A stretch of DNA of 5,964 bases from Methanosarcinales archaeon. GTDB lineage: Archaea > Halobacteriota > Methanosarcinia > Methanosarcinales > Methanogasteraceae. The notes beneath the pieces were generated by a model. That model was given only the letters and a program-made list of their open reading frames with translations, did no database searches and had not been told where the DNA came from. The translations under genes and the position numbers were made by a program. This document shows positions 5,956 through 5,964 of this stretch, piece by piece; the first letter of the stretch is position 1, and the number at the start of each line of letters is the position of its first letter. Where the stretch lies: positions 1 to 5,964 of the forward strand of contig DAOUXE010000084.1 of assembly GCA_030666765.1 (NCBI GenBank), in the 5' to 3' direction.

Positions 5956-5964
5956 GTTTTTGGG

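Overview
The window looks like DNA from a euryarchaeon of the methanogen, ANME or alkane-oxidiser part of the tree (Halobacteriota-like). The main reason is an intact Sep-tRNA:Cys-tRNA synthase (SepCysS), the second enzyme of tRNA-dependent cysteine synthesis, which is largely confined to methanogens and close relatives. An archaeal initiation factor aIF2 gamma followed by a PIN-domain nuclease, TATA-type promoters, a TTG start with a strong Shine-Dalgarno site, and the tail of a sortase-type surface protein all fit. I cannot place it at genus level.

The window splits in two. The left 2.5 kb is accessory DNA, mostly decayed. It opens with a HicB antitoxin and HicA toxin pair on the minus strand (HicA is cut by the window edge). 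Next come a G-rich stretch, a broken unrecognised gene on the minus strand (625-950) and a broken Fic-family gene on the plus strand (989-1899, with one amber codon and one frameshift). These are followed by a second, badly decayed hicB copy with its leader on the minus strand (2047 to about 2327), and a 3' remnant of a cell-surface protein (2377-2535) that ends like a CARDB domain followed by a membrane anchor. Several runs of G on the plus strand, two of which meet the usual G-quadruplex pattern, sit between these relics.

The right 3.4 kb is orderly core genome. On the minus strand are SepCysS (2593-3717) and an unrecognised 87-residue helical protein (3865-4128); a hairpin plus T-run terminator and a separate TATA box suggest they are transcribed separately. 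A 226-base divergent intergenic region holds a striking 12-base-arm dyad, then the promoter and Shine-Dalgarno site of aIF2 gamma (4355-5581, plus). Its stop overlaps the start of an Fcf1-like PIN protein (5578-5955), so the two are probably translated as a coupled pair for initiation and rRNA processing.

I see no CRISPR array, tRNA, rRNA or intact transposase. The strongest non-obvious result is that the hicB gene and its leader occur twice, 1.8 kb apart in the same orientation, and the leader is better preserved than the coding part. I find no clear undescribed multi-gene system. The best leads are the conserved hic leader, the dyad beside the 87-residue gene, and the two unrecognised proteins.
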